From UBA7396 sp034676185 (lineage in GTDB: Bacteria > Patescibacteriota > Gracilibacteria > BD1-5 > UBA6164), in contig JAUCCN010000003.1 in NCBI GenBank assembly GCA_034676185.1, positions 1-64,000 on the forward strand: DNA of 64,000 nucleotides. Reading direction: 5' to 3'. The position numbers were made by a program, and so were the translations under genes. Positions within the stretch are counted from its first letter, which is position 1; every line of letters begins with the position of its first letter. Below the pieces are notes generated by a model. It worked only from the letters and a program-made list of their open reading frames with translations, did no database searches and was not told the DNA's origin. Shown here one piece after another: positions 17,521 through 28,076 of this stretch.

Positions 17521-20121
17521 TTAATCTTCTTCAACTGGAGTTTCTTGTATCATAGTTTCTTCAGCTTCACTTGCTTTCATCAAACTTGCTCTTACTATTT
17601 CATCGTCCTCTCCTCTAATTTTTGTTAAAATTACTCATTGAGTTACCCTTGAGGTCACTCTAATTCCTTTTAATGGAAGTCTAATAGTTTGACCTCATTT
17701 ACTCATAAGAAGTAAATCAGTATCATCTCTATCTTCATCTTTTAACATCATAGCACCAATAACTTTTCCAGTTTTTGGTGTAATTGCCATAGCTTTTACT
17801 CAACTTCATCCTCTATTTTGATCTCTGTATTCTGAAATTTCAGAAATTTTTCACATACCATTTTGAGTAACGATTAACACATATTTTTCATCTTTTGAAA
17901 CTATAGTTACCTCTACTACTTCATCAGTATCTTTTAATTTAATTCATCTTACTCAAGATGCAGCTCTTCCCATTGGTCTTACATCATCCTCACTAAATTG
18001 AATTGCTTTTCATTCTTTAGTAGCAATGAAAATATTATCATCTCATGAAGTTGTTTTTACCCAAGCTAAACTATCTTCATCCTTTATTTTCAATACAATA
18101 AGTCCACTTGATCTAATTTTTTTCACTTCTTCCATAAGAAGTTTTTTAGAAGTTCCTTTTGAAGTTACAAAGAATAGATATTTATTTTTTTCTTCTGTAA
18201 TATCAAGCACTGATGAAATTTCTTCATTTTTATCAAGTGATAAAAGATTGATAATTGGTTGTCATTTTGCAGTTCTTGTAGCTTCTGGTATTTCATATGC
18301 TGGAAGTGTAAATACTCTTCATCTTGAAGTAAAGAATAATAAATCATTATGATTTTTTGTTGAAAGAATAAGTTTGATTTCATCCTCATCTTTCGTAGCA
18401 GTAGTAACTCAAACTCAACCTCTTCTTTGAGTTCTAAATGAATTAGAAAGAATTCTTTTTACATAGCTATTTTTTGAAATTGTAATAACAACTTCTTCAT
18501 TTGCAATTGTATCTTTTGGATTGAATTCTCCAATTTTTGCATTATTGATTTGAGTTCTTCTTTTATCTCCAAATATTTCTTTAATTTGTTCAGTTTCTTC
18601 AATAACAATAGTAGTAATTCTTTCTGGTTTTTCTAAAATATCTTTACAATCAGCAATAAATGCTAATTTTTCAAGAAGTTCATTTTCAATTTTTTCTTTT
18701 TCTAATCCTTGAAGTCTTCTTAATTTCATTTCAACGATTGCTTCAGCTTGAATTTGAGAAAGTCAAAATGCTTTCATAAGTTGAATTTCCGCATCATTAT
18801 AACTTGATCTAATAACTTTAATTACTTCATCAATATTATCTAATGCTATTTTTAATCATTCTAAAATATGAGCTCTTGCTTCTGCAATTTTTAATTCATA
18901 AATAGTTCTATTGGTAACTACTTCTTTTCTATGATTAATAAATTCAACAAGAATTTCTTTTAAATTATGAAGTTTTGGTTGTTTTCCTTTATCTCAAAGA
19001 GCAATCATATTGTACCCAAAACTTGTTTGAAGTGGTGTAAGTTTATAAAGTTGATTTAAGATTTTTTTAGGAAATGCATCTTTTTTCAATTCTACAACAA
19101 CTCTTACTCAATCTTTATTTGATTCGTCTCTTAAATCTGAAATTCAAACAATTTTTTTCTCTTTTACGAGTTCTGCAATTTTTTCTACAAAACTTGCTTT
19201 ATTCAGTCCATAAGGAATTTCAGAAATATTTATATATTTTCTTCCTTTTAGAGTTTCTTCAATAGAAGCCACTCATCTCATAACCACACTTCATCTTCCT
19301 GTTGAATATGCTGTTAAAAGTGCTTCTCTATCATATACAATTCATCCAGTTGGAAAATCTGGACCTTTTACAAATTGCATTAAATCTTCTACTGTTACTT
19401 CTTCTTCATTTGGAACTTTCAGTAAATAGTTAATTGCATCACATAATTCTCATAGATTATGACTTGGAATATTTGTCGCCATTCAAACGGCAATTCACAT
19501 CACTCAGTTCATAAGTAAATTTGGAATTCTGTTTGGTAAAACTGATGGTTCTTGTTTGGTGGTATCGAAGTTATCTCTAAAAAGTACGGTTTCTTTTTCT
19601 ATATCAGAAAGCATATATTCAGCAAGTTTTGTCATTTTTGCTTCTGTATATCTATATGCAGCTGCTCCATCTCAGTCCATAGAACCAAAGTTTCATTGCC
19701 CATGAACTAAAGGATATCTCAAAGAAAAATCTTGTGCCATACGAACCATAGCTTCATAAACTGAACTATCTCAATGTGGATGATAGTTTCAAAGTACATG
19801 TCAAACTACGGTTGCTGATTTTCTAAATTTTGCTGAAGCTCTGAGTCCTTGTTCATGCATAGAATATAAAATTCTTCTATGAACTGGTTTTAAACCATCT
19901 CTTACATCAGGTAGCGCACGAGATACGATAACGCTCATCGCATAATCAAGATAACATGCTTCCATTTCATCACTGATGTTTCTATTTGAATCTCATTCAT
20001 AAACAAGTCCTGTTGGAACTGTTAAAGTAGTTTGATCCCCAGATGAGTTATTTTCATCACTTGGTGTTTCGTTTTCTGCTCATTCGAGTTCTTCAGATTC
20101 TAAATTTTCATTTTCTGACAT
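17521..20121 (-). CDS. gyrA: DNA gyrase subunit A
   Basis: 866 residues. Gyrase A cuts and religates DNA during supercoiling. The N-terminal domain shows DYAMSVIVSRALPDVRDGLK, NYHPHGDSSVYEAMVRMAQD and AYRYTEAKM, with the active-site Tyr in RYTE. The C-terminal beta-pinwheel repeats begin after about residue 540 (VVITISKNSYVKRI). The GyrA box is seen as QRRGGVGV, with TGA-coded glycines, supporting gyrase over topoisomerase IV. The acidic first 30 residues are an extension. gyrB lies 32 kb away on the same strand. Confidence 0.95.
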
Positions 20122-20301
20122 AAAGAAATTTTTAAGAGATAAATTATGGTTTTAATATACTTATTTTCTATTTTTTTGCAAAAGAAAAATAGAGGGTTTT
20201 ATTGAATTTTAAGAGAAAATTATAGAAAAAATAAAAACTTAGTCTATTTTAGAGCAAGTTTTTATAAATTTTCATATTTTGACTTATGTTAAATAAATTT
20301 C

Positions 20302-20778
20302 TTATTCTCAACTCTCCTTCATCTTCTCATTTCTTACTAATACAGCAATGACCTTTCTTCTATATCTATGTAATATCTCTGATAATGCCTCTAATTGGAA
20401 AATTTCATCAAAAGTTTCTCAATAACTATCTTCTACATATTGCAAAGTTTCCCTAATGACTAGTGCCTCTTCAAACATTTGTCCATGCATAGATTCTACT
20501 TCCATAAAAAGTTGTCTATCAGATACACTTCTTCTCTTTATAGAGATATAATCTTGAACTCCTAAACTTATAATAGTTTCAACAACAGCCATTATTTTAT
20601 CTCTAAAATCAAGTCATTCTTCTTGAAAAATAGTATTATCATCTCATTTTGGAGGTAATAACACTACATTCTCTCAATATAACCCCTGATCAATATCTAC
20701 AATTACCTGATTAGCTCTTTTAGCATCAATTCTTTTTCCAGAGTTTGGAAATTTTCATATTCATATAACTGTTCCCAT
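20302..20778 (-). CDS. Unknown protein, last gene of a three-gene operon
   Basis: 158 residues starting MGTVIGIGKFPNSGKRIDAK. The first half contains VIVDIDQGLYGENVVLLPPKGDD; the second half is helical with many E and R residues (MEVESMHGQMFEEALVIRET, FDEIFQLEALSEILHRYRRK). Six TGA glycines. No known family is recognised. It follows two small genes on the same strand (gap 23 bp), so the three are probably cotranscribed. Codon use matches the chromosome. Confidence 0.6.
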
Positions 20779-20801
20779 ATATATTTTATATTAAATATTT
20801 T

Positions 20802-20954
20802 TTATTGTTCATTTTTTTCTAATATTTTTATCGCTTCTTCTCTATATTGTTTACAAAAATCTTGAATAGATGCAAGAATATATTCATTTGTTTGTCAGGC
20901 TTTTTTTCATTCTAACTCTATTTCACCTACATGAAAGAATAAAATCTCCCACAT
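20802..20954 (-). CDS. Small unknown protein, middle gene of operon
   Basis: 50 residues, MWEILFFHVGEIELEGKKAG... with two TGA glycines and a helical C-terminal half (YILASIQDFCKQYREEAIKI). Starts 12 bp after the preceding gene's stop and 23 bp before the next gene. No family recognised; a real gene is supported mainly by tight packing and codon use. Confidence 0.5.
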
Positions 20955-20966
20955 AGAAACCAATTC

Positions 20967-21146
20967 TTATCTTAAATTTCTTATTATTCATTGCTTTTTT
21001 CTAAATCGAGTATAATCTTGTATCCAATTCTCTAAAATATTATCTATTTCTCAAGCTATCATATCTAAAGTATCCGTTATTCTTGTCTCTTCTCTGAATA
21101 ACTCTTCTGCTTTTGTATTTTTTGAAAATTGTAAAATATTCCCCAT
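20967..21146 (-). CDS. Small unknown protein, first gene of operon
   Basis: 59 residues, MGNILQFSKNTKAEELFREE..., largely helical and charged, ending RKKQGIIRNLR. Two TGA glycines. First of three small genes reading left from 21146. It is divergent from the GlmU-like gene at 21270, and both promoters must lie in the 123-bp gap. No family recognised. Confidence 0.5.
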
Positions 21147-21269
21147 TAAAAATATATGAAAAAATAAGACCAAATTATAAAAATATTCTCAAAATTGTCA
21201 AAATAAAAAACCTTTGATTTTTCTACAAATAAAATTATAGTAAAAAAAATATTTTCTAATCTAAAAATT

Positions 21270-22451
21270 ATGAAAGCTATAATACTCGCAGCCTGAGAAT
21301 GAACTCGTTTAAGACCTTTCACAAATACCATCCCAAAACCAATGATAAAAATTTTTGGAAAACCTATTTTAGAACATAATATAGAATCATTTTATACATC
21401 TGTTGATGAAATAATTATTGTAGTAAAATATAAACAAGAAATCATTAGAAATTATTTTAAAAACGATTATAAGGGTACAAAAATCACCTATATCGAACAA
21501 AGTGATGAAAAATGAACCTGAGCTGCTATTAGATGAATATCTCTTCCAAAAACAGATATTTTACTGCTAAATGGAGATTCTATTTTTGAACAAAAAGATT
21601 TTGATAAAATTATTTCATTTCCATGATATGGTGCTTTAGTAAAAAAAGTTGAAGATCCAAGTAAATATTGAATTTTTAAACAAAATGAAAATGGACTTGC
21701 ATTAGAAGTAATAGAAAAACCAGAAACCTTTGTATGAGATCTTGCAAATTTATGAGTATATAAATTTGATGAAAAAATTATTGAAATTTCAAAAAATATT
21801 CCACTTTCAAAAAGATGAGAATATGAAATTACAGATAGTATTAATGCTTTTATAAAAGAAAAAGAGTTCCAACTCTTCCCTATTGATGGTAATTTTATTG
21901 ATATCGGATATCCTTGGGATATTTTACAAGCAAATGCTCATTTTTTAGAAAATCTTACAAAAACTTCAGTTGCTTGAGAAATTGAAGAATGAGTAACCAT
22001 AAAATGAAAAGTAATTTTAGAAGACTGAGCTATTTTAAAAGCTGGAACATATATTGAATGAAATGTTTATATTGGAAAAAATACTTCTATTTGACCAAAT
22101 GCGTATCTCAGAGGTTCGACTGTTATTGGTGAAAATTGTCATATTTGAGCTTCTGTCGAGATAAAAAACTCTTCTCTTGGAGATAATACCAATGTAGCTC
22201 ATTTAAGCTATATTTGAGACAGTATTATCGGAAATCATGTCAATATCTGAGGAGGAATGATTACTGCGAACCTCAGACACGATAAATGAGATATAAAAGT
22301 AATGGTGAAATGAGAACTCGTAAACTCTCATCGTCATAAACTTTGAGTAATTATTTGAGATAACTCAAAAACAGGAATAAAAACAATGACCTATCCAGGA
22401 AGAATTATAGATTCAAATAGTTTCACAACTCCCTGAGAAATAGTAAAATAA
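21270..22451 (+). CDS. GlmU-like sugar-1-phosphate nucleotidyltransferase / acyltransferase
   Basis: 393 residues. The N-terminal pyrophosphorylase domain starts MKAIILAAGEGTRLRPFT (signature GxGTRLxP, both glycines TGA), with KPMIKIFGKPILEHNIE and DILLLNGDSIF. From about residue 235 a left-handed beta-helix of hexapeptide repeats follows (GVTIKGKVILEDGAILKAGT, NVYIGKNTSIGPNAYLRGS). Archaeal/CPR bifunctional GlmU-type enzymes have this order and length. Product is most likely UDP-GlcNAc or another NDP-sugar for envelope building; the exact sugar cannot be read. Confidence 0.85.
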
Positions 22452-22475
22452 AAGCATCTTTTAGGATGCTTTTTA
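22450..22475 (+). terminator. Intrinsic terminator
   Basis: AAAAGCATC and GATGCTTTT arms around a TTTTAG-type loop; nearly the same hairpin ends the MarR gene at 22999-23025. Confidence 0.85.
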
Positions 22476-22482
22476 AAAACTT

Positions 22483-22540
22483 TTGACAAATAAAATAAAT
22501 TGAATATTATTTGAGTAATCAAGTATTATTCAATTTATTT
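22483..22540 (+). promoter_or_regulatory. Promoter with overlapping 14-bp inverted repeat before the MarR gene
   Basis: TTGACA (22483-22488), 16-bp spacer, TATTAT (22505-22510). Perfect arms AAATAAATTGAATA (22493-22506) and TATTCAATTTATTT (22527-22540) surround the -10 and start point, a likely operator for autoregulation. Confidence 0.65.
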
Positions 22541-22557
22541 TATTAACTTATATTATT

Positions 22558-22986
22558 ATGTGAAATAACAAACTCGATTTTATCCTTCATATTTCAAAAC
22601 TAAATATGATTCTGAGCAAATATTTTGACTCTTCCCTATGACTTCTCTGACTCAATGAATTCATAGTCCTCTATCATTTACATAATGCACCTGAACAAAC
22701 GCTTCGTAGAATAGATTTAGCAGAAAAGGTTGGGCTTACAGCTTCAGGAATTACAAGACTTTTACTTCCTATGGAAAAAATAGGTTTAGTAGAGAAAAAA
22801 GTAAATCCAAATGATGCAAGAGTCAGTTTAGTGAGCATTGCATCTGGAGGAAAAAAACAATTAGATGATGCACTTATAAGAATGCAAGAACAGCTTGATG
22901 ATAAAATAACTCCAAAACAAACAAAAGAATTAGAAAATACTACACAATTACTCAAAGAAATTGGTACTCAATTTTTATGGAAATAA
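22558..22986 (+). CDS. MarR-family transcriptional regulator
   Basis: 142 residues. The winged helix spans about residues 30-95: LGLNEFIVLYHLHNA, LRRIDLAEKVGLTASGITRL (recognition helix), LLPMEKIGLVEKKVNPNDAR (wing with the MarR D-x-R motif). The C-terminal helices (ALIRMQEQLDDKIT, KELENTTQLLKEIG) would form the dimer. Start is the ATG followed by GGNNKLDF with TGA as residue 2. A palindrome over its promoter suggests self-repression. No neighbouring efflux or enzyme gene reveals the signal. Confidence 0.9.
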
Positions 22987-22998
22987 TACTTGATAAAG

Positions 22999-23025
22999 AA
23001 AAAAGCATCTTTTAGGATGCTTTTA
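22999..23025 (+). terminator. Intrinsic terminator after the MarR gene
   Basis: GCATC/GATGC hairpin with T run, same core as the terminator at 22450. Confidence 0.85.
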
Positions 23026-23036
23026 TTATTTTTTAA

Positions 23037-23112
23037 TGGAGCCATTAACGGGAATTGAACCCGTGACCTCTCCCTTACCATGGGAACGCTCTACCAACTG
23101 AGCTATAATGGC
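23037..23112 (-). tRNA. tRNA-Thr(GGU)
   Basis: 76 nt including encoded CCA. The acceptor GCCATTA pairs with TAATGGC; the D arm is GCTC..GAGC; the anticodon loop ATGGTAA gives GGU; the T arm is CGGG TTCAATT CCCG. Confidence 0.95.
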
Positions 23113-23140
23113 AATGGCCCCATTATATAGAAACTCAAAA

Positions 23141-23172
23141 AAAATCAACTTTTTTCAAAGTTGATTTTTTTT
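23141..23172. terminator. Terminator after rpmA (minus strand)
   Basis: Ten-bp arms AATCAACTTT and AAAGTTGATT with a TTTC loop; T-rich on both strands' downstream sides. Confidence 0.85.
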
Positions 23173-23173
23173 A

Positions 23174-23446
23174 TTATTTTACTGAAACATAAATATCTCT
23201 ATAAACTCTTCCATCATATCTTACTCTTCTTTTTTCTTGAAATGAAACTACTCCATCTCTATTTGCAAATAAAGTAAAATCTTTTCCTTGTGAAACACCT
23301 TCACTTGGCCAGAATTTATTTCCTTTTTGTCTTACTATAATATTTCCAGTTCTTGCTTCCAGTCCTCCAAAAATTTTCACTCAGAGTCTTTTGGCATTGG
23401 AATCACGACCATTATTGGTTGATCATTGAGCTTTCTTGTGAGCCAT
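23174..23446 (-). CDS. rpmA: 50S ribosomal protein L27
   Basis: 90 residues. The N-terminus MAHKKAQGSTNNGRDSNAKR is the L27 signature that reaches the peptidyl transferase centre, followed by LGVKIFGG and IIVRQKGNKFWPSEGVSQGK. The mature N-terminus follows Met directly, so there is no cleavable extension as in Firmicutes. L27 is usually next to rplU (L21) and obg; here it is the last gene of the minus-strand translation array, 36 bp after rpsG, which is unusual placement. Confidence 0.96.
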
Positions 23447-23482
23447 ATTTTTTTCTTATGAATTAAAATTAAAAAAGTTATA

Positions 23483-23920
23483 TTATCTTGAAGCAAATCT
23501 AGCAAATGCTTTATTAGCTTCTGCCATTTTGTATACTTCTAATTTCTTTTTAACAGCATTTCCTGTTTCATTAGCAGCATCAATAAGTTCAACTGATAAA
23601 GCTTTTGAGAAATTAACTCATTTTTTACTTCTAGCAGAATCTAAAATCCATCTAGCAGCTAAAAATAATTGTCTTTTTGATTTTACTTCTTGTGGTACTT
23701 GGTATATAGAACCTCATACTCTTTTTGGTCTCACCTCAATTTTTGGCATTACATTTTCTAATGCTTTGAAAAATATCTCTTCTGGTTTTTTTTGACCTTT
23801 TGCTTTGATTTCTTCAAAAGTATCATTTAAAAGTTTAATTGCTAAACTCTTTTTTCCTTCTTTCATCACATAGTTAACAAATTTATCAACTAATGGATCT
23901 TTTCCTAATATAATACTCAT
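23483..23920 (-). CDS. rpsG: 30S ribosomal protein S7
   Basis: 145 residues, about ten fewer than E. coli S7. Conserved blocks: LVDKFVNYVMKEGKKSLA, NVMPKIEVRPKRVGGSIYQVP (RNA-binding beta ribbon), AARWILDSARSK and ANKAFARF. It nucleates the 30S head. The start lacks the usual basic MRRR stretch, so the N-terminal tail is shortened. It lies 145 bp after rpsL, and a long hairpin occupies that spacer. fusA and tuf, which usually follow in the str operon, are absent here. Confidence 0.95.
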
Positions 23921-23994
23921 AATTTTTTATAAATAATAAAGTAAACTTTCACCTGAAAATGCATCAGATTACTCTTTATATAAATTTAGAACTG

Positions 23995-24054
23995 GAGTTT
24001 TAGATTTTTAGAAACAAAAGAATTTTTTCTAAAGTTTCTAAAAACCTAAAACTC
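23995..24054 (-). promoter_or_regulatory. Long inverted repeat in the rpsL-rpsG spacer
   Basis: 21-nt arms (23995-24015 and 24034-24054) match at 20 of 21 positions over an 18-nt loop. It sits 75 nt before the rpsG start. In E. coli S7 controls translation at this same spacer, so a binding or processing site is plausible. Confidence 0.6.
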
Positions 24055-24065
24055 TAACATTCTTT

Positions 24066-24488
24066 TTATTTTTTTGGTCTTTTAGCACCATATAAACTTC
24101 TTGCTTGTTTTCTATTTTTTACTCATTCAGTATCAAGAACTCATCTTACGATATGATATCTTACTCATGGAAGATCTTTAACTCTTCAACCTCTAATAGC
24201 AACTACAGAGTGTTCTTGAAGATTGTGTCCTTCTCAACCAATATAAGCATTTACTTCATACCCATTTGTTAATCTAACTTTTGCTACTTTTCTAAGGGCT
24301 GAGTTAGGTTTTTTTGGAGTCATTGTAGTAACTTTTGTACAAACTCATCTTTTTTGAGGAGCTCATTTTGGTAATTGAGTTTGTTTATTCCCTTTAATTG
24401 AGTTTCTAATAACTTGTAAAGCAGGAGATTTAGATTTTTTGATCTTATCTTTTCTACTTTTCTTTACTAATTGATTTATAGTAGTCAT
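24066..24488 (-). CDS. rpsL: 30S ribosomal protein S12
   Basis: 140 residues. Conserved decoding-centre blocks: CTKVTTMTPKKPNSALRKVA (with the lysine where streptomycin resistance maps), AYIGGEGHNLQEHSVV, IRGGRVKDLPGVRYHIVRG and a basic tail ending YGAKRPKK. Several of these glycines are TGA. It follows rpsI by 94 bp and precedes rpsG, keeping the str-operon order rpsL-rpsG. Confidence 0.97.
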
Positions 24489-24582
24489 TTTTAGTAATTT
24501 ATTAATTTAAAACGACAAAATTTTATTAAAAAATAAACATTTGTCAAATATATAATACCTTTCTTTAAAATAAGTAAGAAAA

Positions 24583-24975
24583 CTATCTTTTTGACCAAGA
24601 TGGAGATTTTCTTGCTTTTTTCTTTCCTGGTTTTTTTCTTTCAACCTTTCTAGCATCTCTTGTTAATAATCAAGCTGCTTTTAAGATTTTTCTATTTGCT
24701 TCATCTTTTTCTGATAAAGCTCTAGCAAGAGAATGTCTGATAGCCTGTACTTGAGCAGAAATTCATCCTCACTCAACTTTTACCTCAAAGTAAACTTTAT
24801 CTTTTAAAGAAGTAAGTTTAATTGGTAAAAATGCAACATCAAATAAGTCTTGTCTTGTAACATAAACAGAAATATCTTTTCCATTTACAGTACTAGCACC
24901 TGTTCCTTCAAATAGTCTTACTTGTGCTGAAGCTGTTTTTCTTCTTCCAATTGCATGAATATATTTAGTAGCCAT
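24583..24975 (-). CDS. rpsI: 30S ribosomal protein S9
   Basis: 130 residues, the usual length. IGRRKTASAQVRLFEGTG at the N-terminus, FEVKVEGGGISAQVQAIRH.LARAL in the middle, and the C-terminal GLLTRDARKVERKKPGKKKA with the terminal SKR that contacts P-site tRNA. Paired with rplM in the conserved rplM-rpsI order (55-bp gap). A short hairpin and AU-rich leader lie in that gap. Confidence 0.96.
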
Positions 24976-24988
24976 ATTTAAAAATAAT

Positions 24989-25022
24989 TATATTTTATTT
25001 TAAGTATTCCCTTTTGGGGTAA
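24989..25022 (-). promoter_or_regulatory. Hairpin plus AU-rich leader before rpsI, related to the gyrB leader
   Basis: On the minus strand CCCC-AAAA-GGG is followed by ATACTTAAAATAAAATATAA. Nearly the same sequence stands before gyrB (about 54358-54392). Confidence 0.4.
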
Positions 25023-25030
25023 ATATTCTT

Positions 25031-25465
25031 TTAAGATAAAGTTAATGTTTCTGGTTGTTGAGCTTTAAACCCGTGTTCACTTCCAACAACAAGTTTTAAT
25101 CTCGATAACATATTTGATCTTAATTTATTTTTTGGTAACATTCCAGATATAGCTTTAGATAAAGCTTCTGTAGGTTTTTTATTTAATAATTTTCCCAAAG
25201 AAATTTGTTTAATTCCTCCCAAGAAACCAGTATGTCTATAGTAGATTTTATCTTCTAATTTATTTCCAGTAACAATAAATTTATCTGAGTTAAGTACTAT
25301 AACATAGTCTCAATTATCTACATGAGGTGCGTATGATACTTTATTTTTTCCTTTTAAGATAGTAGCTATTTGAGTTGAAAGTCTCCCAAGAGTTTGACCT
25401 TCAGCATCAACTACATACCATTTTCTAGCATCATTTCCTAATTGTTTTGGCATTAATGTTTTCAT
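25031..25465 (-). CDS. rplM: 50S ribosomal protein L13
   Basis: 144 residues. WYVVDAEGQTLGRLSTQIAT near the start, YAPHVDNGDYVIVLNSDKF, YYRHTGFLGGIKQI and AISGMLPKN.L are the family blocks. An early 23S-binding protein of the 50S body. It follows rplQ by 20 bp, and rpsI follows, so the usual alpha operon runs straight into the rplM-rpsI pair as in many bacteria. Confidence 0.96.
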
Positions 25466-25485
25466 AATATGCGTTTAAATAATAA

Positions 25486-25848
25486 CTAAAGTAATTCAAG
25501 TAATACTAATTTAGCATTATCTCAATCCCTATATTTTATAGGAGTAACTCTTGTAAATCAAGAAGTTCTATTTCATTTAAATTTTGGGGCTACATTTTTG
25601 AATAATTCTAAAGAAGATTCTTTAGTAAATAAGTATTGCATTACATATCTAATAGCATTCATTTCATCTTTTGTATTTACTACATTGATGATTCTGTCTA
25701 TCATTGGAGCTATAACTGCTGCTTTTTTTGGAGTAGTTTTTATAGCTTTATGTAAAAACAAGTTTGTTAAAAGATTTCTTTCCATAGCTTTCCTATGTTG
25801 GAATGTTTTTCAGTTAAACTTTAAGTTTTTCCTTACTCTATGTCTCAT
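25486..25848 (-). CDS. rplQ: 50S ribosomal protein L17
   Basis: 120 residues. The start MRHRVRKNLKFNGKTFQHRK is the canonical L17 N-terminus; an in-frame TGA (Gly) there explains why a standard-code reading would begin later at 25785. TTPKKAAVIAPMIDRIIN and YKFPR-like RVTPIKYRDGDNAKLVLLEL follow. Directly after rpoA as in the alpha operon. Confidence 0.96.
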
Positions 25849-25910
25849 AATATAAAATTATAAATTATAAATGTTGTTTGCTAAATAATTTAATTTATCT
25901 AACAGGTCTT

Positions 25911-26891
25911 TTAATCATCTCAAAGAAGTTTTAATCCTCTTTCTCAAAGTGCTTCTCTAATTTCTGTCATAGCTTTCTTTCAGAATCATTTAATTGATGA
26001 AAGTTTCGTTTCTGTACATTTTATAAGTTGCTCAATAGAAAGAATATTTCCGTTGATTAAAGCATTTAATGTTCTTGGTGAAAGTCCCATAATCTCAATT
26101 GGAGTATATGTTTCTTTTTCAAGTTCTTCTTTAATTTCTTCTTTTTCTTTTTGAAGTAAATCAGCTACATTTGAAATGAAATGTCATTCCACTTGAAGAG
26201 ATTCTTCATTAAATATTGAAAAATATGATGATAACATATTTGAAGAAAATTTAAGTGCATCTACTGGGGAAATTACTCCATTCGTAGTAATTAACATTTC
26301 TAGTGCATCTAAATTCGTAATATCTCCAAATCTTGTATCGTTTACTTCATATTTTACATTTATTACTGGTGAGAAGTTTGCATCGACAAGAAGTACATTT
26401 ACATCATCTTCTCTTTTTTTCAAATCTTCAATACTTAAATATCAAACTGATTTTTCTACTCTAATTTCAATTTCTAAAGATAATCCATCTTTATCAATTT
26501 CAGTTACGTAGAGATCTTTATTTAATATTTCAATTCAAACAGAAGTTTTAATATCTCAGGCAGTTACTTTTCCAGCTTTATTCTTTGACAATTTTATCCA
26601 TTCAATATCTGGAGTTTTTTTATCAATAATTAAACTTTTTAAGTTTAACATTATATCTAATATACTATCTTTTACTCAAGGAAGAGTTGAATATTCATGA
26701 CTTACTCACGTAACTTTAATTCCAGTTACTTTAGCACCAGGAATAGAAGATAAAAGTACTCTTCTCAAAGAGTTTCATAAAGTTACTCAATATCATTTTG
26801 GTAATGGACCTAATGCAAATTTAGAAACATTTATTTCTAAATCTTGTTGAGAAATTTTTGGAACTCAAATTACATTGTGTATAATATGCAT
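25911..26891 (-). CDS. rpoA: RNA polymerase subunit alpha
   Basis: 326 residues. The N-terminal domain shows PLPKGYGVTLGNSLRRVLLS (the alpha signature, with TGA glycines) and ATGIKV-like VTGIKVTGVSHEYSTLPGV. The C-terminal domain, LGLSPRTLNALI..ILSIEQLIKC..LSSIKGFGKKAMTEIREAL, is the helix-hairpin-helix that binds UP elements. AT-rich tracts before the rRNA promoters of this window would suit it. Sits between rpsD and rplQ, the standard alpha-operon order. Confidence 0.97.
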
Positions 26892-26933
26892 TTTTAGTAA
26901 GATTATGAAATAACAAAATTAAAAACCAAAATA

Positions 26934-27557
26934 TTATTTTGAGTAGAACTCAATAATTTTTTGAATATCAATGATAGCATCAAAGTCTTCATTTTCTGGT
27001 AATGCTTTTATTGTTATTTTAATATTTTTTGGATCAACTTCAATCCATTTTGTGTTACTCACTACTGCTTTATTTTCTTTTCAAAAATCTGCTAATTCCT
27101 CAATAAGAGATTTATATAAAGGACTTTCTTTAAATTTATCTCTTAATTCAATTACATCTCAAATTTTTACAGAAATTGATGGAACATCAACATTTACTCC
27201 ATTTAATTTAAAATGAGCATGACTAACAAATTGTCTTGATTGCATTCTTGTTCTAGCAAAATTTGCTCTATAAAGAACATTATCAATTCTTAACTCTAAC
27301 ATTCTAAGCATTTTATCTCAAGTAGTTCCTGGAGTTTTAGATTTTACTGCTTTTGCATAATATGCAGCAAATTGTTTTTCAGATAATCCAAACATTCTTT
27401 TTGCCATTTGTTTTTTTCTCAATTGCCCTCCATATTCAGAAGTTTTTCTTGATTTTAGAAGAGTTCTTTTTGATTGACTTAGATCATATTTTTCCGTCCC
27501 AAAAAGATTGATTCATTCTCTTCTACATAATTTTTTCTTTGGTCAAGTATATCTCAT
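26934..27557 (-). CDS. rpsD: 30S ribosomal protein S4
   Basis: 207 residues. N-terminal MRYTGPKKKLCRREGINLFG, then EYGGQLRKKQMAKRMFGLSE, the S4 RNA-binding domain (MLELRIDNVLYRANFARTRM, ARQFVSHAHFKLNG-like SRQFVSHAHFKLNGVNVDVP) and a conserved C-terminal end. S4 starts 30S assembly and in many bacteria represses the alpha operon. In frame TGA glycines near the start break the gene in standard code. Confidence 0.96.
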
Positions 27558-27604
27558 AAACCTTGATTTATTAAATACTAAAAATTAAATTATTTTAGAA
27601 ACTA

Positions 27605-27997
27605 TTATAAGCTTCTTGTTTTTTTCTTTCTACATCAGTTGTGTGGAACTGGAGTTATATCAAATATACCTCTTAATTCTAAACCTCCTGAAATAAGTCC
27701 TCTAATAGCTTGTTCTCTTCCTACTCAAATACCTTTAACATATACGTCAACTGTTTCTAAATTATGAAGAGTTTTTGCTTTCGTAGCAGCTTGTTCAACT
27801 GCCATTTGAGCTGCATAAGGAGTTGCTTCTCTCGCCCCCTTAAATCCAGCAGTTCATCCTGAAGCCCAAGTTAATACATTTCCTTTTTCATCAGTGATTG
27901 AAACAATAGTATTATTAAATGAAGCCATAATATGAGCTTGTCATAATTGTACTATTCTTTTCGTCTTTTTTGACTTTTTTACTGTAGTTTTAACCAT
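27605..27997 (-). CDS. rpsK: 30S ribosomal protein S11
   Basis: 130 residues. Blocks ASFNNTIVSITDEKGNVLTWAS, GGTAGFKGAREATPYAAQMA, VDVYVKGIGVGREQAIRGL and the conserved end ITDITPVPHNGCR(KKKTRSL)-type. Platform protein of the 30S. It has a small GC hairpin (28028-28041) 30 nt before its start. Confidence 0.97.
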
Positions 27998-28027
27998 AAA
28001 TCTACTTTTATATTAAAATATTAAAAT

Positions 28028-28041
28028 ATCCCCCAGAGGAT
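28028..28041 (-). promoter_or_regulatory. Small hairpin before rpsK
   Basis: ATCC-CCCAGA-GGAT, followed on the minus strand by an AT-rich stretch up to the rpsK start. Same layout as before rpsI, rplB and gyrB. Confidence 0.35.
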
Positions 28042-28076
28042 TCTTTCGTGAGTGTATAACAACTCAATTTACCTTA

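Noticed and set aside
25598..25855. Plus-strand open frame over the L17 gene
   Set aside because: Antisense shadow of rplQ, which is complete in table 25.
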